A DNA stretch of 64,000 nucleotides from Chitinophaga pinensis DSM 2588. Lineage in GTDB: Bacteria > Bacteroidota > Bacteroidia > Chitinophagales > Chitinophagaceae. The notes under the pieces are model-generated. The model did no database searches and was not told the DNA's origin. It saw only the letters and a program-made list of their open reading frames with translations. Shown here piece after piece: positions 47,301 to 56,471 of the stretch (the first letter of the stretch is position 1; each line of letters opens with the position of its first letter). The DNA lies in assembly GCF_000024005.1 (NCBI RefSeq), contig NC_013132.1:1116001-1180000 (forward strand), given 5' to 3'. The position numbers were made by a program, and so were the translations under genes.

Positions 47301-47629
47301 GTCCTAACACCACGAAGGTAGCGGTACGCGAGTGGCACAGTGCCTGGACTGGTGGTCGTAACATCGCTGAGGGAGTAATGTATGATGCGTCATTTGTAAA
47401 ACTGCGTGAACTGCAGATCGGTTATTCCTTCCCCGGATCATTTAAAAAGGGGGTGATCAAAGGTATGAACGTATCACTGGTAGGCCGTAACCTCTTCCTG
47501 TGGGATAATGTACCACACGTAGATCCAGAGGTGATGTCTTATTCCGGCGGTACAGCCCTGCCTGGTATTGAGTATATGAGCCTGCCAAGCAGCCGTAGCT
47601 ACGGTGTGAACCTGAGTTTTAAATTATGA
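44348..47629 (+). CDS. SusC/RagA family TonB-linked outer-membrane protein (no STN domain)
   Basis: 1093 residues from ATG 44348 (a TTG at 44336 would add four). A signal peptide ends VMAQ; a carboxypeptidase-like beta domain follows (ISGKVISGDDKQPLPGATI), then the plug (VNQLAGKVAGVTVIGSPSG, PLYVVDGVPI, ALYGSRAANGVVMIKTK) and a 22-strand-type barrel ending YGVNLSFKL. SusC proteins import glycans or peptides with a SusD lid. There is no STN domain and no adjacent anti-sigma gene, so it should be controlled otherwise than the second susC. No glycosidase lies in the same unit. Confidence 0.94.
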   Translation: MRYTRLCLQFLSLGVFLLLFSVSVMAQQAISGKVISGDDKQPLPGATIQVKGASKKTITDNAGNFSIQAGNSDILIISSIGFTTQEVSAAQAANIVLPTDTRGLGEVVVTALGIKKERKKLGYSIQEVKGEDLTVARESNVVNQLAGKVAGVTVIGSPSGVGGSARVSIRGERSVDLNKNQPLYVVDGVPISNAINGGSGSNNLEVDFGNGASFINPDDIESMNVLKGPAAAALYGSRAANGVVMIKTKSGRKQKGLGVEVNSNITLESALKLPEYQKTYGQGNASGGDFAFVNGGGAGLSDGTDEGWGPAFRGQLFPQFNSPRTLNGQAIPYTGGDMNAPAGSVITPSTWEADNDNLKNFLETGRTFTNNVALVGANDNGDFRLSYTNLNQTGIVPNTDLKRNTTSFSAGYHFTPKFTAKAFVSYIKSESDNRPSISYGTESIMYLFNCWLPASVRVSDLKRLWQRGLDNRQQYNWNYNYHDNPYLTVYQNTNGQYYDRLIGNVVLRYDLASWLNLQVRTATDWSNERREYRRAFSTQRFPYGEYREVNIVNEERNTDFLFAADKEINSNFSFNATLGGNQMRQTSRFNEDIAGQLNIPNVYRLTNSRIALVSNQNNVGKRINSFYGSAGVSYKNKLFLDVTGRNDWSSALTLPEDLKAFGQEQNSYFYSSVALSAIISDMVKLPSVISFAKLRGSFAQVGNDTDPFAFTQTFNRSDPFGASQIYGETSRLSNLNLKPEISNAFEFGADIRFWQNRVGLDLTYYQSNTKNQILNIPLSNTSGYESRVINAGSIRNHGFEVMLNVTPIKTKSFNWDAYVNFSTNRSKVLELTDGLTNYVMADRNVSVEARVGERMGDLYGIGFARVQNTDANAPYYDASGQYTGQMVFAANGRPVATTERIRLGNYNPDWLMGIGNTFTYKGVRLSCLFDVRHGGKLYSLTQTVGREGGIIKETLEGRADGYDMSKAGNGVIGSGVVQAADGKFSPNTTKVAVREWHSAWTGGRNIAEGVMYDASFVKLRELQIGYSFPGSFKKGVIKGMNVSLVGRNLFLWDNVPHVDPEVMSYSGGTALPGIEYMSLPSSRSYGVNLSFKL

Positions 47630-47649
47630 TCACCTTAAAACAAGCAATC

Positions 47650-49164
47650 ATGAAATTCTTTAAGATATTTTTACTGGCCGGCCTTTTATCATCCTGTACA
47701 CACGACTTTAGTGATACCAACACTAATGAGAACAACCCCACTAATGTGACACCTGATCTGCTGTTAAGCGGGGTGATCAAGAATATGATGAGTAACCAGG
47801 TGAATACTGCCTGGGGTATTGGTAACATCGTCGCGCAGCATCATGCCAAGATACAGTTTGTAAATGAGGACCGTTATCTGTGGGGTGAGCAGAATGGCGT
47901 ATGGGACGATGTTTACAATAACTATCGTAACCTGCAGAACATCTTTACGGCTGTAGGAGCGGATTCTACGAATCCATACCTGGGTGTATCCCTGGTACTG
48001 AAGTCCTGGATGTTTGCGCTGGCGACGGATACTTATGGCGATGTACCTTATTCAGAAGCCGGCAGGGCTAAACTGGAAGGTAAATACCAGCCGAAGTATG
48101 ATGACCAGGAATCGATCTATGCCGGTATTCTGGCTGATCTGAAGAGAGCGAACAGCTATCTGGCGAAGAGCGGTACTACCCTGGATGGAGACATCTTGTA
48201 TGGTGGTGGCGCGAATGCTATCCTGAAATGGCGTAAGCTGGCTAATTCCCTGAGACTTCGTTACCTGTTGCGTTTGTCTAAGCGTAAAGATGTCAGTGCG
48301 GAGATGGCGGAGATGCTGTCTAATCCGTCTAGTTACCCGGTATTTACGGATAATGCGGACAACGCTGAGTTGAAGTATCTGTCAGCTGCCCCTAACCAAT
48401 GGCCTTTGTATGATGCCCGTGTGGGTTCATTTGATGAATTCAGGGTGAGTAAGACGCTAAGTGACCGTCTGACGACATTAAACGATCCTCGTCTGAAGGT
48501 ATTTGGTCGTCCGAGCCAGCGTTCAGTGGCTGCCAATGCACCAAAGATCGAAGGTATTCCGAATGGTTTGAGTGATGTAAATGCGCTGGCTTATAATGGC
48601 GGTGTACAGGGCGTATCCAGAGTAGGGTACACGTTTGCCTGTCTGGTATGTAACGACATCGGACAGGCGGCGCCGGATCCGGCAGCACCAAGGGCCTTAA
48701 TCATGACTTATGCGGAGTTACAGTTTACGCTGGCGGAAGCGAGAGAGCGTAATATGATTACTGTCGGCGATGCGGCTACTTATTACAACAATGGTATTAC
48801 TGCCAATTTCAGCTACTGGAAGAGCATAGTACCGTCTCAATATGGTATTGATGTGACGATGCCGGCTAACTATCTGACCCAGGCGACAGTTGCATATACT
48901 GGTACCCAGGCAGAGAAACTGGCAAAGATCGCTTTACAGAAGTGGGTAGCTTATTATTTCAACGGACTGGAAGCATGGTTTGACTGGAGACGTACTGGTA
49001 TGCCTGAAATCGTGCCAGGCCCATCTAACCTGAACAACAACCAGGTACCGGTAAGATTTATCTATCCTCAGAAGGAGCAATCATTGAATGGCGGCAATCG
49101 TGGAGATGCTGTTAAACGTCAGGGCGCTGATAACCTGAATACACGCATGTGGATTGCGAAATAA
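47650..49164 (+). CDS. SusD/RagB family nutrient-binding lipoprotein (SusD_2-like)
   Basis: 504 residues from ATG 47650, which gives MKFFKIFLLAGLLSSC, a clean lipoprotein signal (Cys16). An ATG at 47626 overlaps the susC stop and would add eight residues. The remaining features (SWMFALATDTYGDVPYSEA, ILKWRKLANSLRLRYLLRLS, NGLEAWFDWRRTGMPE) fit the SusD_2 branch. It should cap the SusC barrel encoded just upstream. The ligand is not deducible. Confidence 0.92.
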   Translation: MKFFKIFLLAGLLSSCTHDFSDTNTNENNPTNVTPDLLLSGVIKNMMSNQVNTAWGIGNIVAQHHAKIQFVNEDRYLWGEQNGVWDDVYNNYRNLQNIFTAVGADSTNPYLGVSLVLKSWMFALATDTYGDVPYSEAGRAKLEGKYQPKYDDQESIYAGILADLKRANSYLAKSGTTLDGDILYGGGANAILKWRKLANSLRLRYLLRLSKRKDVSAEMAEMLSNPSSYPVFTDNADNAELKYLSAAPNQWPLYDARVGSFDEFRVSKTLSDRLTTLNDPRLKVFGRPSQRSVAANAPKIEGIPNGLSDVNALAYNGGVQGVSRVGYTFACLVCNDIGQAAPDPAAPRALIMTYAELQFTLAEARERNMITVGDAATYYNNGITANFSYWKSIVPSQYGIDVTMPANYLTQATVAYTGTQAEKLAKIALQKWVAYYFNGLEAWFDWRRTGMPEIVPGPSNLNNNQVPVRFIYPQKEQSLNGGNRGDAVKRQGADNLNTRMWIAK

Positions 49165-49184
49165 AATATTTACTTTTTGCATTG

Positions 49185-49219
49185 TCCGGCCATTTCTGCA
49201 AGGGGATGGCCGGATTTTT
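49185..49219. terminator. bidirectional terminator after susD
   Basis: TCCGGCCAT (49185-49193) and ATGGCCGGA (49206-49214) pair perfectly, then TTTTTATTTT. The 3' side overlaps the stop codon of the convergent DoxX-like gene. Confidence 0.85.
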
Positions 49220-49574
49220 ATTTTGTGAACTTCCAGGCCCACCAGACCAGTACAAACTGTAGGGGAAGCCGTAAAAGGGCCAGCCAGAGCATAGGATGTT
49301 TCGTTGCATAGTAGTTGATGGCCATCTGGATATTAGCGGGAAATACGGCCAGGAGAAGGCCAATGATGATCCAGGCGCCTATATTCCGTGAAGCGGCAGG
49401 CAGGAGCAGTAAGCCCCCTGCCACTTCCACACCGCCGCTGATGTATACGAGTTCGGTCTGGAAGGGCAGCCAGGGAGGCATGATGCCTATATAAATTTCC
49501 GGATTGATGAAGTGATTGATACCGGCGGCCACATAAATGGCTGCCATAATATATAAGGAAATCCTACTGCGCAT
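49218..49574 (-). CDS. DoxX-like small membrane protein
   Basis: 118 residues with four hydrophobic helices. The pattern IYVAAGINHFINPEIYIGIMP at the start and GGVEVAGGLLLLP in the middle fit the DoxX/DoxD-like family, several members of which are linked to redox or sulfur stress. Nothing in the sequence tells the specific role. It is convergent with susD and 30 bp downstream of the helicase gene on the same strand. Confidence 0.75.
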   Translation of the reverse strand: MRSRISLYIMAAIYVAAGINHFINPEIYIGIMPPWLPFQTELVYISGGVEVAGGLLLLPAASRNIGAWIIIGLLLAVFPANIQMAINYYATKHPMLWLALLRLPLQFVLVWWAWKFTK

Positions 49575-49604
49575 ATCATATAAACGCGAATTCCCCCAAG
49601 TAGT

Positions 49605-50915
49605 TTATTTCGCTACATCAATGTTTACTTTCTTATTCTTAATCTTTTCGTTCTTTATCAGAGAGAGGGTATGAGCGGCTTTGCTTTTCCTTACGGCAAC
49701 GAAGGAGAAGAAGTCTTTTACCTCGATCAGCCCTACATCTTCTTTTTTCAGCTGTCCTTTGTTGGTCAGGAAGCCCACAATGTCAACTTTATTGACTTTG
49801 TCTTTCTTACCAGCGCTGATGTAGAAGGTGGTCCATTTTGGTTTTTCCGGCAGTTCATATTTATCCTCAAGGGTAATGAGTTCCGGATTTTCTTCTACAT
49901 AGGAAGGCATTTTTTCATCCGGGCCAATGATCAGGATGGCGGTACCACTGGCATCCATTCTGGCGGTACGACCATTACGGTGGGTGTAGGTATCGGCAGT
50001 ATGAGGCAGGTGGTAGTGAACGATATATCTGATGTTAGGGATGTCGAGTCCGCGTGCGGCGAGGTCGGTGGTTACCAGGATATTACTGGTACCGTTTCTG
50101 AACTTGCAGAGGGCGGCGTCTCGGTCGCGTTGTTCCATGGCGCCATGGTAGAATACGGAGGTAAGTCCGCTGTCTTTCAGAAATGAGTTGGTACGTTCTA
50201 CGGCTTCGCGGTGGTTGCAGAAGATGATGGTGGAGCGGTTACCGAGGAAGCATACGAGTCGGAAGAGGGTATCGAGTTTATCTTTATCCTCACTTTCCAC
50301 GTATTTTATTGCGAGGGCTTCTGACTTTTCTTCTGTGAGGAAGTTGAGTCTGACAGGCTCTTCGATACCTACGAAGCCGGGTATATCTACTGCTTCGGTG
50401 GCGGAGGTCAGGATCCTCTTTTTCAGACCTGGCAGGGATTCGATGATAAATTCTATTTCGTCCTGGAAGCCCAGTTCGAGGGATTTATCGAATTCGTCCA
50501 GCACGAGTAGCTTGATACCAGCGGGTTTAATATTCTCTCTGCGGATGTGGTCGCCGAGTCTGCCGGGGGTACCGATGATCAGTGCGGGTGCTTCCAGCAG
50601 GTTATTTTCTTCTGTTTCACGCAGGTGTCCACCGTAGCAGCAGGTTACTTTAAAACCTGTGGTCATGGTTTTCCAGACCTTTTCGATCTGCATGGCGAGT
50701 TCGCGGGAAGGCGCTATGACGAGGGCCTGGGTACCAGGCGTAGTTTTGTCTAATTGTTCCAGGATCGGGATCAGGAAACCGAGGGTCTTACCTGAGCCGG
50801 TATTGGAGAGAAGAATGACATTGTCGGCCTTTTGATTGGCGTCAATGGAAGCGATCTGCATCTCATTGAGTGCGTCGATTTTAAAGGCGTTGAGTATGGA
50901 GGCGTATTTTTGCAT
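49605..50915 (-). CDS. DEAD-box family ATP-dependent RNA helicase (DbpA-like)
   Basis: 436 residues. Motifs in order: I SNTGSGKT, Ia PSRELAMQ, Ib TPGRLGDH, II VLDEFDKS, III SATE, IV IIFCNHRE, V TTDLAARGLDIP and VI HRNGRTAR. Motif II reads DEFD, a departure from DEAD. The last 70 residues look like the DbpA-type RNA-binding domain (INKVDIVGFLTNKGQLKKED). A cytoplasmic role in ribosome assembly or RNA decay is likely. It follows fecR on the same strand with a 35-bp gap but is not functionally linked to it. Confidence 0.9.
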   Translation of the reverse strand: MQKYASILNAFKIDALNEMQIASIDANQKADNVILLSNTGSGKTLGFLIPILEQLDKTTPGTQALVIAPSRELAMQIEKVWKTMTTGFKVTCCYGGHLRETEENNLLEAPALIIGTPGRLGDHIRRENIKPAGIKLLVLDEFDKSLELGFQDEIEFIIESLPGLKKRILTSATEAVDIPGFVGIEEPVRLNFLTEEKSEALAIKYVESEDKDKLDTLFRLVCFLGNRSTIIFCNHREAVERTNSFLKDSGLTSVFYHGAMEQRDRDAALCKFRNGTSNILVTTDLAARGLDIPNIRYIVHYHLPHTADTYTHRNGRTARMDASGTAILIIGPDEKMPSYVEENPELITLEDKYELPEKPKWTTFYISAGKKDKVNKVDIVGFLTNKGQLKKEDVGLIEVKDFFSFVAVRKSKAAHTLSLIKNEKIKNKKVNIDVAK

Positions 50916-50950
50916 CGGGGCAAAAGTACGGATTTCTTCGGGAGCGGTAT

Positions 50951-52099
50951 TTAACGGATATGGAGTACGCCGTCTTTGTAGTAGGAATCAGCTCCTGTGG
51001 TCAGCTTTATAGCGTCCAGGAACTCCTGAACAGGTTCCGCTTTCAGGATGGTGCCTGTAAACTTCTTTTCAGCGACGGCGGGGTTGTCGATGACAACTTT
51101 TACACCGTACCAGCGGGGGAGTACCTTGGTGATTTCAGTCATCGGGGCATTATCCAGTTTATACCTTCCCTGAATCCAGAGTAATTCGTTTTCGTTTAAA
51201 GCAGTCAGCGTTGTCCCTTTATTTTCCAGGTAGGTAATTGCTTGTCCTGGTTTGAGAATGGTTTGTTTCTCTGCGTTGGCAAAGGAAACGGCGCCTTCTA
51301 CCAGGGAGACTTTTATACGTCCGGAGTCGTAAGTATTCACGTTAAAAGCGGTTCCGAGCACCTGTACGGCACCTTTGGGGGTATGCAGGATAAATGGCCG
51401 GTTATGGTCTTTTGCGACCTGTAAGTAGGCTTCTCCGTCAACAAATACCTCTCTGGTATTGCCGGTGAAATGGAAGGGGAATTGGAGGGAGGTAGCGCTA
51501 TTCAGGAAGACGATGGTGCCGTCAGACAGTGTGATGTGGTAATCCATGCCGGGAGGTACCCATAGTTTGTTGACCTGTTCAGTGGTATTGGTATTATCTT
51601 TTGTGGAGTAGGTGAGGGAATGATTGTTATTCCTCAGTTGTGTTCCTCCGGTGAGGGTAATACTATCTTTAGGGGCAGAGAGATCGATGACTTCTCCATT
51701 GGATAACTGCAGTTGCAGTGTTGTTTTGTTAAGGGCCAGCTCCTGGCTTGGTGTTATGCTATCAGGATGGCTGGTAAAAAGCGGGTATATAAAAACAACG
51801 ATGGCGGCTATGGATGCGGCGATGAGCAGCATACTAAAAGCACGGCCATTCCTTTTACGGCGTTTTCTGCTTTTCAGTTCATCTTCGATAAGCGCGAAGT
51901 CGGCTTCGCTATCGAGATGTTGTATGGCGGGTTCACTGGACCAAATGGCGTATTCCTGCTGAAGCTGTTCGAATTCGGTTTTTAGTTCCGGATGTTCTTT
52001 AAATGCATTTTGAAGGAGTTGCTCATCTGTTTCGTTAATAACCCCCATCACCACTTTTTCATTCATCAGTTGATGAATATGATCCCTGTCTAATTCCAT
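50951..52099 (-). CDS. FecR family anti-sigma factor
   Basis: 382 residues. A cytoplasmic N-terminal segment of about 85 residues binds the sigma factor, one membrane helix lies at about 87-108 (FSMLLIAASIAAIVVFIYPLF), and the periplasmic FecR domain follows (KLWVPPGMDYHITLSDGTIVFLN), with a DUF4974 domain at the end (FTGTILKAEPVQEFLDAIKLT). It lies directly downstream of the ECF sigma gene. It is expected to receive a signal from the STN domain of the SusC encoded at 53073 and to release or activate the sigma factor. Confidence 0.93.
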   Translation of the reverse strand: MELDRDHIHQLMNEKVVMGVINETDEQLLQNAFKEHPELKTEFEQLQQEYAIWSSEPAIQHLDSEADFALIEDELKSRKRRKRNGRAFSMLLIAASIAAIVVFIYPLFTSHPDSITPSQELALNKTTLQLQLSNGEVIDLSAPKDSITLTGGTQLRNNNHSLTYSTKDNTNTTEQVNKLWVPPGMDYHITLSDGTIVFLNSATSLQFPFHFTGNTREVFVDGEAYLQVAKDHNRPFILHTPKGAVQVLGTAFNVNTYDSGRIKVSLVEGAVSFANAEKQTILKPGQAITYLENKGTTLTALNENELLWIQGRYKLDNAPMTEITKVLPRWYGVKVVIDNPAVAEKKFTGTILKAEPVQEFLDAIKLTTGADSYYKDGVLHIR

Positions 52100-52165
52100 G
52101 AGTTATTATTAATTCAAGTATAAGAGTATTGCGCTCCCAAAATGGGTGATATAATTATATGATTA

Positions 52166-52714
52166 TTATGACAATTTTTCACGCAATGTTTTAATTGCGG
52201 TAGCGAGGTGCGTCTTGACAGTATTATCGCTTAAACCCATTATGCTGGCTACTTCTTTTCTCTTCATGCCCTGAAGGACATAGAGTTGGAATGCTTTGCT
52301 TCTTTGTGCTGGCATAAATTTCAATAGTTCATTCACTTTATTGTCGATATAGTCGCGGACAGTTGGCTCGTTTTCTTCTTCCAGGTGTACGGTTGGCTCT
52401 TCCTGTGAAGAATAGTATTCCTGTTGTGATTTTTGCAGACTCTTCTGTCGTTTTAGGATAAGCATACAATTGTACCGTATGGAGATATATAGATATCCCT
52501 TGAGGTTGGTGTGTATATTATTGTATCGCTTTTTTTCGAAGAAGTCTATAAAGAACTCCTGTATTACGTCTTTTGCTTCTTCTACATCACCTAAAAGCCG
52601 GCTGGCTTCGAACAACAGTAGCTTTTCGAAACGCAAGTACATAGTCTTATACGCCTTTGTATCCCCGGATTTTAGTTCTTGTAACAGCAAGTCGTCATTC
52701 ACATCGGTGTGCAT
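52166..52714 (-). CDS. ECF RNA polymerase sigma factor (Bacteroidota SusC/D-linked type)
   Basis: 182 residues with sigma region 2 (ASRLLGDVEEAKDVIQEFFIDFFE, LKGYLYISIRYNCML) and region 4 (AFQLYVLQGMKRKEVASIMGLSDNTVKTHLATAIKTLR). No region 1 or 3, so it belongs to the ECF group. It is divergent from the STN-type susC at 53073, the arrangement of a FecI-FecR-SusC signalling unit, and probably drives that operon. Confidence 0.93.
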   Translation of the reverse strand: MHTDVNDDLLLQELKSGDTKAYKTMYLRFEKLLLFEASRLLGDVEEAKDVIQEFFIDFFEKKRYNNIHTNLKGYLYISIRYNCMLILKRQKSLQKSQQEYYSSQEEPTVHLEEENEPTVRDYIDNKVNELLKFMPAQRSKAFQLYVLQGMKRKEVASIMGLSDNTVKTHLATAIKTLREKLS

Positions 52715-53072
52715 GCTGATTAGTTCTGGTATGAATGATTATGAATGAAAAGCACGGTGCAAGCTAGTATGCTCTACGTTAATATCATAATGTTTCCCAT
52801 TAATTTATTATTGTCTGTTCTGATGTACGACACTTTAATTTACGCTCTTTCTTTTGAATTATTTCTTAATAATCAGTTAACATAGCCGGAAAGCCCCTAT
52901 TTTCCTATATCTCCGCGGGTGGGTGAGCCTGTCCCGAAAAAAAATGTACTCCTGAATTCACCCATTTTTCAGGAGGGCTATTCTTTAAGGATAGAAAGGG
53001 GTAACCTAGCTAAATTCATTACCAAATATCGTCAGGTGACTGTGTATTAACTAACCATTTAGTCTTGTCCTT
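52715..53072. other. divergent control region between the sigma factor gene and susC
   Basis: 358 bp without a gene. A perfect hairpin, CTCCTGAA (52949-52956) with TTCAGGAG (52968-52975), lies 98 bp before the susC start and may be in its leader. ECF-type promoters are expected here, but no conserved motif is known to me for this sigma factor. Confidence 0.45.
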
Positions 53073-56000
53073 ATGCATCAAAAATTTACTCACTGCTACG
53101 CAACCCGTAGCTTAATGGGCATTCTTTGCCTGTTACTTCCCTGTATTCAAGCCGTTGCGCAGAAGAGTACGCAACCTGGCAGAAATGTTACACTCACCAG
53201 TAGTCGTATCGCGCTGGGGGATGTTTTCAATGTCATTGAAAAACAAACCGGCGTTTTGCTGTTCTTTGGAGACCTTAATACGAATCAGACTGTTGGCGTG
53301 AAATTCGTCGCGACACCGGTAGAAGTGGCACTGGGAGAAATGCTGCCGCCGATAGGACTGACTTATGAATATGTGAAAGGAAATAAGGATAAGATATTTA
53401 TAAAGTCGATTATGCCGAGTAAGAAGGATACGGTCATGATGACGAGTATTAGTGGGGTGGTGACGGATGAAAAAGGGGAGCCGCTGCCAGGAGCAAGTGT
53501 GAGAGTGAAAGGGACGAATGTAGGGACGGCTACGGAGCGAAATGGGAGTTTTACGTTGAGGCGTAATAGTGAGAAAGATGTGTTGCAGGTGAGTTTTATG
53601 GGGTTTACAATGGCGGAGATACCAGTTGGCGGAAAGGCAAATGTGAAGGTGAGGTTAAGGCAAGAGGAGAATAGTCTGCAGGTGGTCACGGCTTATGGAA
53701 CGACGGAGAAAAGGGCTGTGACCGGGGCAATGACCATTGTGAAGGGCGCGGATATACAGAATTTGCCGAATAGGTCTTTTGATAAGAGTTTGATGGGTGT
53801 GGTGCCTGGTTTGTTAGTGACACCTGGTACCGGGCAACCTGGTGGTGGGATAGCTAATTTTGTGTTGAGGGGAATTGCAACGTCGGCGGATCCGAGGAAT
53901 GGGTCGACTGTAAGGAATCCATTGATATTGATAGATGGTATTCCTGTTTCGCAGGAGACGACACAAATGTCTTTTTCATATGACTCATATACAACTTCTA
54001 TTAATAATCCCTTGGCGCAGTTAAACCCTTCAGATATTGAGAGTATATCGGTTCTTAAAGATGCTTCGGCAATTGCACTATATGGTGCAAAGGCAAGTAA
54101 TGGGGTGATACTTATTACCAGTAAGAGGGGAAAGGCCGGGAAAACCAGATTTGAATTCAGACATCAGACGGATATTTCTAAAGCTATTTCCAATAGACAA
54201 CGAACACTTACTCAAGATGAGTATTTAAAGTTGCTATACGAAACATATAAAAATACAGATCCAATTAAGTGGACAGATCAAGCCATAAAAAGCGACCTTT
54301 TTTCAAAATTTTCCTACCGTGTAAATGGGAATGATACAATATTCTATCCTGCTGCTGATTGGAGAAAGGAGCTGTATAATGATGTGGCACCAACGATATC
54401 AAATGAGCTGTCCGCATCAGGAGGTAATGATAATACTAACTTTTTCTTAAACTTTGAATATACCAAACAGAACGGTGTTATCAGGGGAACGGGATATGAT
54501 CGGAAATCTGTACGATTTAATTTTGAAAACCGACCAACGAAATGGTTGAGGCTCGGGCTAAACAATTTCCTTTCATATAACGTACAAAATTACGCCGGCT
54601 CTGCTGGTGGGGCCGGCGATATGGACGCCGCTGCGATAGCATTAATGTCTCCTTTAAATCCCATTCGCCTGGATAACGGAGACTTTCAACTTAATTATGC
54701 AGTAGGTGGTTCCTCCCAAAATCAGGTAAATCCAGCAGCTGCATTAGCATATAATACAAATAAGAATACAGCATATAGAGCTCTTACCAAAGTTTCGGCC
54801 GAAGTCTCTTTTTTAAAAAATTTTAAGATCACCTCCAACCTGGGTGTCGATTTTATGTTTTCTGAGGCCAAGGAAAAGGTCGATACGCGGCTCTCTGATC
54901 CTTTAACACTTTCGATTGGTGGTAAAATAGAGGAACAGGATGTTCGTAGGGCTAACATAATAAACACTAATATGCTGAACTATAATCAGATTTTCTCAAA
55001 CATTCATGAGCTGAATTTGATTGTCGGACAGGAAGCTCAAATAATGAACCAAAGGACAATGGCTGTAGCAGTAGGAAACCTGGGTTCATTTTATTATGAT
55101 CAAATATCAAGTCCGGGTGCAACAATAATGAGGCAAAGTGGATATGTTTTAAAGGAAACATTGCTGTCTTATTTCGCACAATTGAATTATGGATTTGGGA
55201 AAAAGTATTTTCTGACAGGTACTATCAGAAAGGATGGGTCTTCCAGATTTGGCGCTGATAAGAGATTTGGTACTTACTGGTCGACTGGAATAGGATGGGT
55301 GATGACGTCAGAAGATTTCATGAGTACAGTTTCGCAATATCTCAACTATCTCAAGATTCGTGGAAGTATTGGAGCCGCCGGAAACGCCGGTGCTATAAAT
55401 AGATTTACTCCGTATGATCAATCTTCTATCGCCAAGTACCAGAATGCTACAGCAGTTTATACTTCGACCCCAGGGAATCCGGACGTAAAATGGGAGAATA
55501 CGTTAAGCTGGGATGCTGGTGTAGAAGGCTCTATTATAAAAAACAGGGTATCGTTTACTGCAGATATATATCAACGTAACACATCTAATCTAATCTACAC
55601 AATTAATTTACCGCTGAGTTCAGGATTTAGCTCAATGCTTGGTAACCTCGGGAAAATGCGCAATCGAGGAGTTGAAATTTCTTTGTCAACTGATGTCATT
55701 AAAACAAAACAATTTACCTGGAATATTAATGCGAACTGGAGTACAAACCGTAACACGCTGGTGAAGGCGGATGTACCCCTTGCCGCGACAGTTGTAGGGC
55801 CAACAGCTAATAAAGAAGGGGAGAGCTTTAACTCCTTTTATGCAATTAAATGGGCAGGTGTAAATCCCTCAAGTGGAAACTCGCAGTGGCTGGATAGTGT
55901 TGGTAAACCTAATGAGGACCCTAATGCTGCCAAAAGAGTTATTATTGGACAAACACAACCCAAAGCATTCGGGTCGATTACTTGTAGATTTAACTGGAAA

Positions 56001-56444
56001 GCATTTGATTTATCATCAATGTTTTATTATCAATATGGTTATTTAATATACGATGACAGCCGTTTTGTGAATGACGGTTATTCTCCTTACAGCAATCAGG
56101 GAGTGAATGCACTAGATCGTTGGCAAAATCCTGGTGATATTGCGTCTAATCCTAAACGCCTATTGTCAAATGCCTTAGGAGGGGCGACAATTTATTCAAG
56201 TCGGTTTCTTTTTAGCGGCGATTATATAAGATTACAAAACGTTGTTGTTGGGTATACATGTCCTGAGAGTATTACCCAAAAGTTACGCATAAGTGGAGCC
56301 AGGATATTTGTGCAAGGGAGCAATCTGGCTTTATGGAGTTCTTCTCCGGCACTGGATCCGGCGACCGTAAATGTAGCTGGCTTCTCAAGTACCAGTTATC
56401 CAATGCAAAGATCTATTTCTGTTGGCCTAAATGCAAAATTCTAA
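53073..56444 (+). CDS. SusC family TonB-linked outer-membrane protein with STN signalling domain
   Basis: 1123 residues. After the signal peptide (ending AVAQ) an STN domain spans about 38-110 (SRIALGDVFNVIEKQTGVLLFF, PVEVALGEMLPPIGLTYEY). Next come the carboxypeptidase-like domain (ISGVVTDEKGEPLPGASVRV), the plug (IEGS-like ISVLKDASAIALYGAKASNG) and the barrel ending ISVGLNAKF. The STN domain in the periplasm should contact FecR, making this both transporter and sensor. The base composition changes inside the gene: up to about 53,950 it is G-rich (many GGG and GTG codons), after that AT-rich. It is the first gene of the accessory operon. Confidence 0.93.
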   Translation: MHQKFTHCYATRSLMGILCLLLPCIQAVAQKSTQPGRNVTLTSSRIALGDVFNVIEKQTGVLLFFGDLNTNQTVGVKFVATPVEVALGEMLPPIGLTYEYVKGNKDKIFIKSIMPSKKDTVMMTSISGVVTDEKGEPLPGASVRVKGTNVGTATERNGSFTLRRNSEKDVLQVSFMGFTMAEIPVGGKANVKVRLRQEENSLQVVTAYGTTEKRAVTGAMTIVKGADIQNLPNRSFDKSLMGVVPGLLVTPGTGQPGGGIANFVLRGIATSADPRNGSTVRNPLILIDGIPVSQETTQMSFSYDSYTTSINNPLAQLNPSDIESISVLKDASAIALYGAKASNGVILITSKRGKAGKTRFEFRHQTDISKAISNRQRTLTQDEYLKLLYETYKNTDPIKWTDQAIKSDLFSKFSYRVNGNDTIFYPAADWRKELYNDVAPTISNELSASGGNDNTNFFLNFEYTKQNGVIRGTGYDRKSVRFNFENRPTKWLRLGLNNFLSYNVQNYAGSAGGAGDMDAAAIALMSPLNPIRLDNGDFQLNYAVGGSSQNQVNPAAALAYNTNKNTAYRALTKVSAEVSFLKNFKITSNLGVDFMFSEAKEKVDTRLSDPLTLSIGGKIEEQDVRRANIINTNMLNYNQIFSNIHELNLIVGQEAQIMNQRTMAVAVGNLGSFYYDQISSPGATIMRQSGYVLKETLLSYFAQLNYGFGKKYFLTGTIRKDGSSRFGADKRFGTYWSTGIGWVMTSEDFMSTVSQYLNYLKIRGSIGAAGNAGAINRFTPYDQSSIAKYQNATAVYTSTPGNPDVKWENTLSWDAGVEGSIIKNRVSFTADIYQRNTSNLIYTINLPLSSGFSSMLGNLGKMRNRGVEISLSTDVIKTKQFTWNINANWSTNRNTLVKADVPLAATVVGPTANKEGESFNSFYAIKWAGVNPSSGNSQWLDSVGKPNEDPNAAKRVIIGQTQPKAFGSITCRFNWKAFDLSSMFYYQYGYLIYDDSRFVNDGYSPYSNQGVNALDRWQNPGDIASNPKRLLSNALGGATIYSSRFLFSGDYIRLQNVVVGYTCPESITQKLRISGARIFVQGSNLALWSSSPALDPATVNVAGFSSTSYPMQRSISVGLNAKF

Positions 56445-56471
56445 TCGCAATTTTTTCAAAAAAGTAATATT